From NCBI RefSeq assembly GCF_000400465.1, contig NW_008806285.1, forward strand, positions 124,001 through 188,000: 64,000 bases of DNA, in the 5' to 3' direction. Origin of the DNA: Wallemia ichthyophaga EXF-994. Its lineage: Eukaryota > Basidiomycota > Wallemiomycetes > Wallemiales > Wallemiaceae. This document shows positions 1-11,532 of the stretch, piece by piece; positions within the stretch are counted from its first letter, which is position 1; each line of letters starts with the position of its first letter. The position numbers were made by a program, and so were the translations under genes. The notes under the pieces were generated by a model. The model was not told the origin of the DNA. It did no database searches and saw only the letters and a program-made list of their open reading frames with translations.

Positions 1-56
1 TTCACTAATTAGATCCCCAAAAGGGAGAATACAAGGGTTAATAAGTAGTGATCGCC

Positions 57-432
57 TTAGATGACAGAGATTGGAGTACAGCCCTTGAGAGTGTGTTAGA
101 CAGTATGTTAGATCGAAGAAGCGAGTACACACCAAGTTGGCAAGTCCATTTTGGGTTTGACCGCTGCAGCAAGCAGAGGTGGTCTTACATTGGTTAGAGA
201 TTGGTACACCAACGACGGCCGCGACTTGGTCACATTGCAATCCAACTTGGCCAGCCAATTCGTCGATACCGAGCAACTCGAGGGTAGCGGTGTCGATGGA
301 TGAGGCATCCTTGACTTGGTTACAGCACTTGACGTTGCTGGTTGAGCAGTCGCCTGCTCTCATTTGAAGGTTCGATGCAAGGGATGCTGAGAAGAAAGCA
401 GTGGCAGTGAGGGCGATGGTTGAGAATTGCAT
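57..432 (-). CDS. class I hydrophobin
   Basis: A small secreted amphipathic protein that self-assembles at air-water interfaces and coats spores and hyphae. The model has exons 133-432 and 57-83 with a phase-0 intron at 84-132 and gives 108 aa. The N-terminus is a hydrophobic signal peptide (about residues 1-20). Eight cysteines at 29, 36, 37, 67, 82, 88, 89 and 102 show the hydrophobin order C-CC-C-C-CC-C; the spacing (29 residues between CC and the next C) fits class I. The eighth cysteine is encoded only after the intron, which supports the splice. The gene is divergent from the SSADH gene. A TATA-like sequence lies about 55 bp upstream of the start. Identification is firm; the individual role is unknown. 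Confidence 0.9.
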
Positions 433-484
433 TGTTGAAGACTTGAGTGTTATGAGTTGAAGAACTGGGATGATAATGGCACGG

Positions 485-492
485 TATTTATA
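485..492 (-). promoter_or_regulatory. TATA-like box of the hydrophobin gene
   Basis: TATAAATA on the minus strand, 53-60 bp upstream of the hydrophobin start codon at 432. Position and sequence fit a TATA box of a strongly regulated gene; this is inference from sequence only. Confidence 0.45.
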
Positions 493-1054
493 CTCTCGCA
501 GGTAAATTGAATTAATTTGTGACAATGTTTCGGCGAACTCGAACATTAGAACCTCGACTCGAATAGGAAAGTGAGACAGGAAGTATATTAAATTTGGTTC
601 CATACGCGGTTAGCTACACTTAAGTAGTTAAATTGGGTCACAAACACGCCTAATGATGCTTACTTGATTCGCCGCTTTAAAATTGCATAAACACGTAAAT
701 CGCAACAATGAGGAGGAGATGGCGTATGTATTGGGGTGCTACCGAACCATACAAAGTACAGACAGTGCTTCGATACTCAAAGTTAGATCAAATCGATTGC
801 GTCAGAGGTGCTCGCACACAAGCCAACTCCCAGCGCTCACAAAGCCTCAAAACACTGTGACTTGCCAGTCTATTCACACCAAACACTTCGAGGCCCCTGT
901 AATATAGCGACGTTGACCAAACCACATCCCAATTTAGCGACGTGAAATGAGACACAGACCTGTAGAAATGCATATGTGGACAATTTTACAAACCACTCCA
1001 CACCAACTGCACACGTGATGACAACGCCTGCTCGCTCTTAACTACCGTTAAGCG
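493..1054. other. divergent intergenic region, no gene seen
   Basis: This 560-bp stretch separates the divergent hydrophobin and SSADH start codons and presumably carries both promoters. Short open frames on either strand (for example 683-907) show no recognisable protein features and I do not call them. Confidence 0.5.
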
Positions 1055-2712
1055 ATGATGCTCGCTAAAGTGCCCTTGTCGAGCAGGCGACTATACACTC
1101 CGTTGAGCATTACGACGAGACTAATACACACTTCAAAAATGACAAGTGCTCCTGTGAGTTGACTGTGCGCTACAGTCTCCGCCGCGCTGACGCCATCACA
1201 GCAACTCAGCAACGCATCACTCTGGCAAACCAAGGGATTCATAAATAACCAATGGGTCGACAGCGAAAATGGCGCTACGTTCCAAGTCACTGATCCTGGC
1301 AACGGCAACAACCTCGGCTCTGTTCCAGAGATGGGTGTCGCCGAGACACGTAGAGCCATCGATGCCGCCGGCGAGGCGTACAAGACCTTCTCCAAGACTA
1401 CGGCCAAATCCAGACAAGATCTTCTCAACAGAATCTTCGCACTTATCAGTCAGAATGCCGACGATTTGGCCAAGATTGTCACCGTTGAGAACGGTAAACC
1501 ACTAGCAGATGCCAAGGTGAGTTTGGAGTGTGTGTATGTGTGCATATCGATTTAAACTCACACGCAATCCAGGGCGAAGTCGGATATGGTAACAGCTTCT
1601 TTGAGTGGTTCGCAGGCGAAGCAGTGAGGACATACGGCGATGTAGTCCCAGCAGCCAATCCAGACCTTCGCAATATCGTTATAAAGCAACCTATCGGTGT
1701 TTGTGGCATCCTCACTCCCTGGAACTTCCCAGTCGCGATGATAACGCGCAAATTAGCACCAGCAATCGCTGCAGGTTGCACAGCTGTGATTAAAACACCA
1801 GCAGAGACTCCATACTCTGCCCTGGCTATCGCACACCTCTGTAAAGAAGCAGGTGTGCCAGCCGGTGTAGTTAACGTCATTACGACCGACAAGAATGTCG
1901 CTCAAGTCGGCAAGGAGATTTGCGAGAACGGAATCGTCAAGAAAGTGTCCTTCACAGGCTCTACACGTGTCGGTAAAATTCTCATGCAACAATCGAGCAA
2001 CACGCTGAAGAAGCTGTCATTCGAACTCGGCGGAAATGCGCCTTTCATCGTTTTCGATGATGCTGATATAGATGCCGCTGTTGCTGGTGCACTTGCATGT
2101 AAATTCAGATCATCTGGTCAGACATGCGTCTGTGCGAACAGAATCTACGTACAGTCAGCTGTTTACGCCGAATTCGCCTCTCGTCTCGCTGAGAAAGTTG
2201 ATCAGTTCAAACTCGGTTATGGACTCGACGAGGGTACGACACATGGTCCACTCATCGCTGAGAGAGCCCTTGACAAGGTGCAGGAGCATGTTGATGACGC
2301 CGTCAAGCGCGGTGCAGAGGTGCTCAGCGGTGGTAAGAAACTCGGTGGCAATTATTTCGCCCCTACCGTCCTCGCTAATGTCCCATCTGACGCTCTGGTC
2401 AACTGCGACGAGACTTTCGGCCCCCTTGCTGCACTTACCAAATTCGACACAGAAGAACAAGTCGTCAAGCTGGCTAATGATGTAAACGTCGGTTTGGCTG
2501 GATACATGTATTCGCGCGATATCGGTCGCGTATGGCGCGTGTCGGAGGCACTCGAAGTGGGCATGATCGGTGCTAACGCTCCTATTCTCTCACAAGCATG
2601 CATTCCATTCGGTGGCCAGAAGGAGAGTGGTTTCGGTAGAGAAGGTGGTAAGCAGGGCATAGAGGAGTATCAAACTACCAAGTTGATTGCTATGGGCGGT
2701 GTCACTGTGTAA
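1055..2712 (+). CDS. succinate-semialdehyde dehydrogenase, probably mitochondrial
   Basis: Oxidises succinate semialdehyde to succinate with NAD(P)+, the last step of the GABA shunt. Exons are 1055-1153, 1202-1516 and 1573-2712, giving 517 aa; both introns are phase 0 and the first has a CTGAC branch-like site. The first about 30 residues are rich in Arg, Ser and Leu and lack acids, as in a mitochondrial targeting peptide. The aldehyde dehydrogenase core shows TPWNFP, FTGSTRVGK, the catalytic Glu in FELGGNAP and the catalytic Cys near residue 323 in SGQTCVCANR. The CxC pair is the one found in the redox-sensitive loop of human SSADH. The substrate-binding end carries PFGGQKESGFGREGG. Other aldehyde dehydrogenases are possible, but the family signature favours SSADH. 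Confidence 0.9.
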
Positions 2713-2780
2713 TTTGGACTGTATAGTATATTCAACGAATGAATGTCTTTTGATAGCATAATGAAGCATGTTATTCCGTT

Positions 2781-3791
2781 TTATTCTGGTGGATATGCGT
2801 CTGCATTGGTACAGACTGACCTGCTGAGTGTCTGATCGAAGTACGGCCTGCACAAGTGCATCAGAGTGTGTAAAGCAGCATATGTGCATACTTACCCCAC
2901 GTGCGCTTCTTTGGAGCGTTGGAAGATGTTAAACTTATCAGTGCATCTGTCGTCCTCGCGCCCGATGCAGTGTGCAGCAGGTGTAGGTATATCATTTTCG
3001 TCTTGCTTGGGTATGTAGACCTCCCCTGCGTAATGCTTGTATGGCCAACCAGGGAGGTGAGGTACTTTATCATTCTGGTTTGTAACACGTGCCCTCTTAT
3101 CCAGTGGTATAGTCTTTTCCAACAATCCAGCAAACTGCTCATTGCCCACGCGAGGACTACCGAAAGTGGTCAGACGCAGATCATACCCTCGATCTTTGAC
3201 GATGCTGCTAAGGGCGACAGCTTCAATAGCCGCGCTAGCAGCACCCATGGAATGGCCTTCGAACCGCACCACACTAATCTTATCACCAAGCCTATCCATC
3301 GCTGCTATCAGTCTCTTCTTCAATTCCTCGTATGTCTTATTAACTGAGCGCAGAAACCCAGAGTGCACAGAAATTCCAGCAGAGCTGTTTACGCCCATAT
3401 CATCTAAAAGGACAGCGTCTATTGCCGTCAGGAAGAAATTAGCGTCGATAAGCACGCTAAGGAAGCTTGAGAAATTGGTGGGGGAGTGTGCTACAACCAA
3501 AGCGTTTTCTGAGTGGACATGCATCAGATATATCCACGGGTCGCGCTCGCCGTCTCCATCCGAGTAGAGAATCTCCGCACCGGCGTCACTGAGCTTGTCG
3601 CATGCAGGGCCACAGTCAAAGGCAGTCACAGCACGACTTCCACAGGACACAGCACCCGATACGACCGCTGAGGAGATGTAGCGGGCAGCTTGCTCGTCTG
3701 TTACGGGAGAGAGCTCTTGCTGACGGGCGATGAGCGCGGGAACAGCAGCAGCCCAAGCGCAGAGAGCGAGTAATAGAAGTACCAGCCTCAT
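2781..3791 (-). CDS. secreted class 3 lipase
   Basis: An alpha/beta-hydrolase of the fungal lipase_3 family, expected to hydrolyse triglycerides or related esters outside the cell. Exons are 2896-3791 and 2781-2847 (320 aa). A signal peptide occupies about residues 1-20. The nucleophile is Ser181 in GHSMGA, the acid is Asp241 in NQNDKVPHLP, and the likely catalytic His is His297, just before the splice junction. Without splicing the frame stops at once; splicing restores the family ending with GPYF. Six or more cysteines suggest disulfides. The gene is convergent with the SSADH gene, leaving only about 70 bp between stop codons. Confidence 0.88.
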
Positions 3792-4056
3792 ACAGGAAGT
3801 TTAGGTTTTGATTAAAGAGCTTTGATTTAGTCTAGATAAGCCGGTCTGCATGCCTAAGTGCATTCTTCGCAGCATAGGACACTAGCGGAAGAGGAAGCGG
3901 GATATGTACAGAATGGCTACAAGTACAACACACACAAAAAGATACAGCGATTTATGAAATCACGTTATGTCATTTGCTCAATTTTAACTTTGGTCTGAGG
4001 AGCAACTAAAATTTCTTCCCACTCGAACGTCAACGTCCAGTCAAACGATAACTAAA

Positions 4057-5959
4057 ATGGCTCCACTGTCAGCATCAAAGGCTAAGAGACAGCAAGATAA
4101 GGAGGCTAAGGCTGCCGCCAAAGGACAATCCACCACCAAGTCCTCAAAGTCTGGCACTGATTCTACTGGGATTACTGATGGTAGCGATGTAAAGAAGCTC
4201 TCCGTAGCTGCTGATAGGTCGGTCTGGAATGCTTAGCCACTCTCCGTCTAACACCTTCCACAGATCCACTGCTGGTGTTCTCGTTTCTGATCCAAAGGGA
4301 CGTGACGTTAAGCTTGATGGTTTCACTCTCTCTTTCCACGGACGTCTTCTCATTGAATCCGCTGAAGTTTCCCTCAACTACGGTCAACGTTATGGTCTTC
4401 TTGGTGAAAACGGCTCCGGTAAAACTACCTTCCTGGAAGCATTGGCAGAGCGTGATATCGAAATCCCTGAGCACATTGATATTCACTTGGTAGCAGGTGA
4501 GGCTGACCCTAGTGATGTTAACGCTATGGACTTCATTATCGCATCCGCAAAGGAGAAGGTCGCACGTCTTGAGCAACAGATCGAAGATATGTCCACTGAG
4601 GACAATGTCGATGAATTGGCTTTGGAGTCAAAGATGGAGGAACTTGATGAACTTGACCCATCAACTTTCGAAGCTAGAGCTGGTCTCATTCTTACCGGTC
4701 TTGGTTTCTCTCTTCAAATGATGAACAAACCAACCAAGGATATGTCTGGTGGTTGGAGAATGCGTGTTACTCTCGCCCGTGCTCTTTTCATCAAACCTCA
4801 CTTACTCTTGCTCGATGAGCCAACTAACCACTTGGATTTGGAAGCCGTCGTTTGGCTTGAAGCTTATCTCTCTACTTACAACCACATTCTTGTCATCACT
4901 TCTCACTCTGCTGATTTCATGGACAGTGTCTGTACCAACATCATGGATCTCACCAACAAGCGTAAACTCCAATACTACGGTGGTAACTACTCCATCTACT
5001 GCCGTACCAAGGCTGAAAATGAAACAAACCAAATGAAAGCATACGCTAAGCAGCAAGAAGAAATTCAGCACATTAAGAAGTTCATTGCTTCTGCTGGTAC
5101 TTATGCTAACTTGGTTAGACAAGCTAAGTCTAAGCAAAAGATTATCGATAAGATGGAGGCTGCTGGTTTAATTGAACCTGTCTCTCAAGCAAGACCATTG
5201 AGATTCAACTTTGAAGACATTAGAAAATTACCACCACCAATTATTGCATTCAATGATGTCGCATTCTCTTACTCTGGTAAACCTGAAGACTACCTCTACA
5301 AAGATCTCTCATTCGGTATTGATATGGACTCACGTATCGCTATCGTTGGTCAGAATGGTACTGGTAAATCTACTCTTTTAAACCTCATCACTGGTCACCT
5401 CCAATCTGTCGATGGTACCGTGTCAAGACACGCAGGTTTGAAGCTTGGTAAATACTCTCAACACTCTGCTGATCAACTTCCATACGACAAGACTCCTGTT
5501 GAACACTTGGAGGCATCTTACAAGGAGAAATTCCCTAACAAAGATTATCAATTCTGGCGTTCTCAGCTTGGTAGATTCGGTATTTCAGGTGCACACCAAA
5601 CAGCTCCAATTGCTCACTTGTCTGATGGTTTGAGAAACCGTGTCGTTTTCTCCATGTTGGCTATGGATCAACCTCACATTCTTCTCCTCGATGAGCCTAC
5701 TAACCACTTGGATATGGAATCTATCGATGCTCTTGCACTTGCAGTCAAGGAATTTGAAGGTGGTGTAGTTATTGTCTCTCACGACTTCAGATTGATTTCT
5801 CAAGTCGCTGAAGAATTATGGGAAGTTAAGGATCGCAAGATCTACAACCTTTCTAAGTCCGAAATTGACATTCAACAATACAAGTCTATGCTTCAAAAGA
5901 AATCTGAAGTTTCACTTGAGAAGGCTAAGCTTGGTGGTGCAGGTAAAACCAAGGCTTAG
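4057..5959 (+). CDS. ARB1: ABC-F ATPase, Arb1/ABCF2 type
   Basis: A soluble tandem ATP-binding cassette protein without membrane segments; Arb1 homologues act in 40S and 60S ribosome biogenesis. Exons are 4057-4217 and 4264-5959 (618 aa, close to the about 610 of yeast Arb1). The N-terminus is a lysine/alanine-rich extension. Cassette 1 has Walker A GENGSGKTT, signature MSGGWRMR and Walker B LLLLDEPTNHLDL; cassette 2 has Walker A GQNGTGKST, signature LSDGLRNR and LLLLDEPTNHLDM. The linker between cassettes is the ABC-F type with a charged helical hairpin (about residues 265-320). The signature of cassette 2 (LSDG rather than LSGG) is normal for Arb1. Codon use is strongly biased (CTC, GGT, AAG), suggesting high expression. 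Confidence 0.95.
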
Positions 5960-6064
5960 ATTTGCATTACATTATAAAACTTCTAGCAGCTATTTTTATA
6001 TTAATTTCTTTCTCATTCATATTATGTACATCTTACAACAACTGGACTGTTTTGATCATGGGCT

Positions 6065-7750
6065 CAGGGTAATACAAACTGCTCGATAATGATGCGAATG
6101 GTTTTGACAAGCAAAGAGGTACGTTTCAATCCTTCTCGACTTTTTCGGCGGGGGCGATCTTCCACATTGTCCCTCATTTCAGTCTGTCTCTTTGATTGAC
6201 GCTTAATTATAATGGCTTATGGCTTGTTTGCCACTGTAGGAGCTACGCTGGCCTTTTTTTTCTTCTGGCGACTTTTCAGCAAGTTCCGCCGGCTCGCTGA
6301 GAAATGACAATACAGTTTCTTGAGAAGGTACAGCAGGCAGACTCGTGGCTCCTTTGACATATACAGTACCTATATCAGCAAAGTCGCTTTCGAATAGATC
6401 GTCTCAGATGAAAGGCCTCTATATTGATTCAGGTAGCTCCTTTTGGTTGAGATTCTCGAGTTTGAGCAACTTCCTCATGCTGTGGAGTTTGCTTGACTCG
6501 AAATAGCTGTTTCGATATGCGGATGTTGGATTCCATGGCGGAGACTGTCGCATTTGAGAATTCTCTCTTGCTTAAATTGGCTCCTATTTTGCAGTGTCTA
6601 TGTCGATATATGAACAGTTAAGTCATCCATACTAGAAGCCAATGGCACAGCACTTCTATTCATCAATGAGGGTGATAGTTTGCTGTAGTATTCTTCGCAT
6701 TGCTAAATGAAGACCGTCTTTCACTGACCTCGCTAGATTTATCTCGACATAAGGAGACTGTCTCAGTTTTATTTATACCATTCCTTTGTAGCAATGAACC
6801 TGTATGTTCATTTTGCCTATGCGTCGCTGCTGTTGATACGATAAGATCCCAGAAAACGTAACAACTTTACTACTAGAGTGATCATCTGGCCCAACAGGAG
6901 TGGATTGGTTCATAAATTCACTGATAGATGCGAAAGTTCGATTGACATTTGGTGGAGTAGAGGGCAATCCACTTTCTTATTACCTATCAGAAAACCTTCT
7001 TGAGGCACGTTTCACGGTTGTTGGTGCTTCATCGCTTTTAGAATTGCTGGCTTGGCTTGTCTCAGGTCTCTTTGATGGTGGCGAATATTTAGTTTTCGTG
7101 TATCAAAGTGAGTCGGCAGGATATTTTGCGTTTTATAAATTGCTCATGTCGCTTTTGTCGGCTATCTACGTTAGTGATCTAGTATGTCTTGAAGGCGATC
7201 GTTCAGCTCCTTTCTTTTTACGAGTCAATTGAATTCCTACAATTTTCGGTCAACTTTATTTCTTCTCTAGGTATCGATGTTTCAGCTTCGTTGTTATTAG
7301 AGTTGACTGATTTATTTTGGATTGCGCGATGGGCCGATGGTCCTATTTCGATGTTTGAGATGTTGCTATTTCTTACACAGCTCGACGGTGGAGTTATTTA
7401 GCCCCTGCGCTGTGGTGTATCATTTCTGTTCTTCGACGATGAACATTCGTCGTTCCTTGTCAATGATGTGTCGCATTTTCGTCAGTCGTTGAGAGGCTAT
7501 ACCGAAATGTAAACTCGTTTGTATTGATAGCTATATTCTGGATAGACGAAATCACGCCACTGACATCCGAAAAAGCGACATCTTGCTCGTCCTTGTCAAG
7601 CGTAAGATTTTCGACCTTAATTGTCTGTGGTTGAAACATGATTTTCGTCCTCGACGGGTGAGTGATTATTAATTTTGTTCTGGGCGCTATCAACATTGAG
7701 ATTGATCAGCTAAATGCACTATCAGGCGCCCTTTCATCTTTCCCAGGACT
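6065..7750 (-). pseudogene. decayed or intron-dense coding remnant, unidentified
   Basis: Between convergent ARB1 and TBP, the minus strand holds a string of protein-like blocks rich in Ser, Asn, Glu and Lys in changing frames. Clear blocks lie at about 7460-7625, 7230-7445, 6995-7090, 6790-6950, 6425-6580, 6190-6400 and 6065-6180. They are separated by in-frame stops (for example TAA after a block ending PQRRG) and by one-base shifts. A few junctions can be explained by good GT-AG introns (for example 56 nt with CACTAAC), but I could not join the blocks into one frame. The last blocks, ending GKQAISHYN and then LSVNQRDRLK one base out of frame, recall the C-terminal basic motif of shugoshins; this is weak. 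Either a pseudogene or a gene with many introns. Confidence 0.4.
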
Positions 7751-7932
7751 AGCCTAGCGTTTTAATTCCGTGGAGAAAGCGAGCAATCCTTGATAAAAAG
7801 TACAATGTGAATCTCACGGGAATAATTACAAGATAGAGTTTGTTTAGCTTATTATTTGATTTAATGCTTGCCTTGTTTGTGTTTTCACCTTTTTTTGTTT
7901 CATTTCTAATTGAAGAGGTGACACGACAAGCC

Positions 7933-8897
7933 TTATGGCTTGCGGTAATCAAGAAGTGTAGCATAGATATTGTTGAATGCTGTGTAGATCTCTTCACGAA
8001 CCTTCATGACTTATTAGTATGAGAGCGATGCAAAGATTAGTACACTCACTTTTGCACCTGTTAGGACAATCTTTCCTGAAACGAAAATCAAGAGGACTAC
8101 TTTTGGTTTGACCATTCTGTAGATTAGACCAGGGAACAATTCAGGCTCGTATGAACTGAAATGACCGTGTGTATATGCAAGTCCTTCCAAACGAATTGGG
8201 AACTTGACATCACAAGAACCGACTATGTTCTTTAATTCATTTAGTATAATACTTCCAAATGACCCAATAAACTCACCTGAATCTTAAACTCAGAAAACTT
8301 TGCATCAAATCCGAGCTTCTGGATGATACGAGCGTACTTTCTTGACGCAAGCTTGGAATCGTCTTCGGACTTTGCACCGGTAACTACCATTTTACCAGAT
8401 GCGAAAATCAGCGCTGTTGTCTTTGGATCTCTTATTCTCATTATGACAGCAGCGAAACGCTACACAAAGTGTCAATTATTGTGTCAATGGTAACGTAATC
8501 ACCATCAACGGACCTTTGGATTGTACTCTGCGTTACGAGCATGCAGAGCGATAGTCTTCAAATCGAGCCTACAATCCAAGTTGACGGTTGCAACAATGTT
8601 CCTACCAAGTGTTAACTTTGATACAGTAAAAAGTAAACCGCACTCACTGAAGCGTAGGGACAATGTTCTGAGCGTGTGCTGCGAGGAGCGTTAAACAGTG
8701 GCCGCTGTGCACTAAGCAGCCGACGCACTCATACCAGTGTCAGCATGGCTAGGTGTTTGTACTGCTTGTGGTGTTGGTGGAACACCGTATGCTTGAGGAG
8801 TTATCGCTGGCTGTGGACGTTGAACTGGAGCTGATGGTGGCGGCATCGAGTCAGAGGCCTTTGAGGCTTGGTCTGGCAATTTCAATGTAGTGTTCAT
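7933..8897 (-). CDS. SPT15: TATA-binding protein
   Basis: The general transcription factor that binds TATA elements within TFIID and serves all three nuclear RNA polymerases. Exons are 8735-8897, 8648-8678, 8514-8601, 8277-8459, 8050-8229 and 7933-8001, giving 237 aa with five introns of 46-56 nt. The N-terminal 60 residues are Pro/Gln/Thr-rich and variable as usual. The core has the two saddle repeats, with [14 protein letters not shown] opening the first and [19 protein letters not shown] opening the second, and ends ATLLDYRKP. Several introns fall inside perfectly conserved text, so the junctions are secure. Exon 2 is only 31 nt. The donor after exon 3 is GTCCGT, an unusual form. Confidence 0.95.
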
Positions 8898-9392
8898 ATT
8901 GTAATTCGAAATTAGCTTTGAGTTCCTTTATACCAACAGCAGCAGCGTCCTCTAACACTTGCTCACCAGATGGACGTAAGGAATCAAAAAGCTGTGCCAG
9001 CACATTGCTTATATACCAAATTTGAAAATCTCCATAAGAGGCCCGGAGTACTAATCAATTAGGCCTGCATATTTCTAGGCACTGTTCGTAGCTCACATAT
9101 GGACTTTCAGAGCTCTAGCTTTCTTATCCGGCGTGCTGGAGGTGGTGTGCTGATGGTTGAAGAGAGCCATACAGTCGAAGAATGAGCAAACCAGTCCAAT
9201 AAGATGCGGTGAGCCTTATACAAGGTCACTGGTAATCCTGTGGCAAATTCATCACTATTCGGACGAGTCATCAACGTTGCTTGACCAGGTTGGAGCGGGA
9301 GGATTCTGAAATTGCTTTAGGTCTATTGCATCCTATTATTATCTCTTGCTGTGCTCACTTCCACAACTCTCTTCAATTGGCATACTCGCCAT
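8857..9392 (-). other. coding-like stretch upstream of TBP, unidentified
   Basis: The minus strand starts with a plausible ATG at 9392 (MASMPIEESC) and continues with convincing protein text at about 9170-9305 (ILPLQPGQATLMTRPN, then LYKAHRILLDWFAHSST) and about 8857-9025 ([31 protein letters not shown]). GT-AG introns of about 46 and 58 nt can join some blocks, but no model I tried keeps one frame throughout. The last block runs on to a stop at about 8857, so it would overlap the TBP coding start at 8897 in another frame. I do not recognise the protein. It may be a gene with an unusual structure, or a remnant. Confidence 0.35.
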
Positions 9393-9540
9393 TACAGATG
9401 CTTCAACCCACTCTCTTTTAGAAGATATCGCTTTTAAAGGGCACTATATCTTTAAACAAACCAAGAAGCTAATATTACATCTGAAATGGTTATACAAAAT
9501 GTTGTGTCAATGCAAGGTTATGTTGCGAAATCGCATGCGT

Positions 9541-11102
9541 CTAGCGTATAAGTTTGGTGAGGTTGAAAGCTGAGTCCCGTTTGAGTTTCTTGCTCCTGTC
9601 AGCCTGCTGTTCTGGGAACAGCTTCCATATCCTTATAGTCTCGTCAGCACTGCCAGTGGCGACAGTAGTCCTATCAGCCGAAACACCCATGTGGATAGGC
9701 CGGCAGATATGTCCGCCAATAGCAGTCACTTGAGACATGGACGGGTATTTCCATATGCATAGCTGATTCATTGGTGCAATCGAGCTGTATCCAGACGTCG
9801 ACAAGAGTTCTTGGGTGTTCTGCGAAAACCATAGGTTGCAGACTTGGCTGCCGGTATCCCAGTCTCCCACTGGTTTCCTATCGCTTTTTAAGATATCCCT
9901 AAACACGATTCGGCGGTCGTTTGTACCTCCTCCTGAAGCCAGAATGCCGCGGTGGTGGGGATTGAATGCTAGCGCGGTGACTGCAGCTTCGTGGTCATAG
10001 TAGCGATTCAAAAACCTGTCCTGGCTCCGCGTATCCCACAAGTACAGCTTGTTGTCGTTCCCACCACTAGCGAGCATATTGGTAGCAGGGTCGTATGTCA
10101 AGCTCGTTATTTCTCCATTGTGTCGCTTGATGCAGGATTGGGTGGGTGTGCGCAGATCTCTGACCAACATTGATCGATCGCGCGAGCCAGATGCAAGAGT
10201 CATATGTGAAGCCCATGCCAGAGTTCCCACCCGCATGTCGTGGCCTCGTAACGTGCGCACCAGCCTGGTTGTCGTTGATGCATCCCATATCTGTACAAGG
10301 CCATCGTAACGCCCTACAGCGAGCAGTGTACCGCCCTCGATCCATTGAAGACTCGTGACAACTACATCATGGGTGTAGCTTGATGGGTCGCTCAAAGTGA
10401 AAACCTGGCTGCTGTGTGCAATCCATATAAATACGCGCGCTCCTAGTGCCACAGCGAGCATATTATGTGAGGACCAGCTCAGCAGATTCGTGTATTGGTC
10501 ATCGACCATGCCTGGGGCGTCGAGTACTTTCCAAGGCACTTTAGGAATTCTACGAGAGAGGCTTCTGTTGCGCTTCAAAATCCTTTCTGTGTTGCCTTTG
10601 ATGGGTAGTTGATTGTAGCAGTCGTGAGCCACGCTGTCGAGGGTAACTATGTTTGAAGGTCTACTGGAGTTCAACGCAGCTACAGCGGACGAGCTGGATG
10701 GCATAAACTGGAGCACTTTTGACCGTGGAGTCATTAATATAGGGGAATCATGAGAACCTGTCAGGGAGGATCTCCTTGTGGATGGTATCGTGTTTTCGTC
10801 ATTGAGCAGCTCGTTGCTAAGTAGGCTGGAAAAGCTTTTGTCGGCCTCCACCTTTGCGGCATCGATGTCGCCACCAGCAAATCCAATCAATTTAGGCTGC
10901 GGAGACGGATATTGCAGCAGAGAAGACGAAAAGGGTTTGAGCAAGGAATTGTAAGATGATTTTGAGTTGCTGTCATCAAGGTTATATGACATCTTACTCA
11001 GTGGGGACCTCGAGGGTATGAATCTAGTGGAAATTAGCGTGGTGATGGCTGTAATAGCGAAGCTCACCGATCTGATTTCCTAGATCTTTTAGGCGTCGTC
11101 AT
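9541..11102 (-). CDS. CDH1: Cdh1/fizzy-related APC/C activator
   Basis: A WD40 adaptor that recruits destruction-box and KEN-box substrates to the anaphase-promoting complex in late mitosis and G1. Exons are 11068-11102 and 9541-11023 (505 aa). Splicing the 44-nt intron joins codon halves to make the C-box DRFIPSR at residues 11-17; unspliced it would be lost, so the start at 11102 is well supported. The family line KVLDAPGM(V)DDQYTNLL precedes seven WD repeats, including NLWFSQNTQELLSTSGYS. The protein ends with the Ile-Arg tail that docks on APC/C. The C-box sequence and IR tail fit Cdh1 (Ste9/Srw1) better than Cdc20. The N-terminal 160 residues are Ser-rich, as expected for Cdk-regulated sites. 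Confidence 0.92.
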
Positions 11103-11532
11103 TGGGTGTTGTAATGTCTTGATGCTGAGGTACGGATCGAAGGAATGGAGCGAATGATCCACAGCAGGTTATTCGCGGAAAGTGGGGAATGAAGGGCATT
11201 CTTAGTGAGCGGCATTTATAAATCATGTGCTTATAAGAAACCTTTTCCGGATCACACAAAGTTGTTCCACGGAGCGGATGTAATCATAAACATTGTATGT
11301 CTGTCCCTGTTACACGAGCGGGAAAGAAGACCCTATTGCACAAATTGTGCTATAAAGTCAATATAAAATCAATTTTGTAAGTTTTTTAAGCTCCAAATTA
11401 CGTTCAGATCTGGAAATCTATCGCTCGTCGTCGAAGGTATTGCATCATAGTGGTTTTGGAGTACCCAGAGAAGGTTTTTTTAAGACGAGGAACGACACCC
11501 TCCTTCTTTACAAACTACCAAGACTAAACAAT
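11103..11532. other. divergent intergenic region
   Basis: A 430-bp AT-rich stretch between the Cdh1 gene and the small hydrophilic-protein gene, presumably both promoters. A pyrimidine/purine-mixed leader with CTCCTTCTTTAC lies just before the downstream ATG. No gene seen. Confidence 0.5.

Noticed and set aside
179-367. Open frame on the plus strand over the hydrophobin gene
   Set aside because: It mirrors the hydrophobin on the other strand and has no protein-like features; the minus strand encodes a perfect eight-cysteine hydrophobin.
6900-7401. Two plus-strand frames rich in Leu/Phe within the remnant region
   Set aside because: They are the antisense of Ser/Asn/Lys-rich blocks on the minus strand, which explains their hydrophobicity; no start context or motif supports them.
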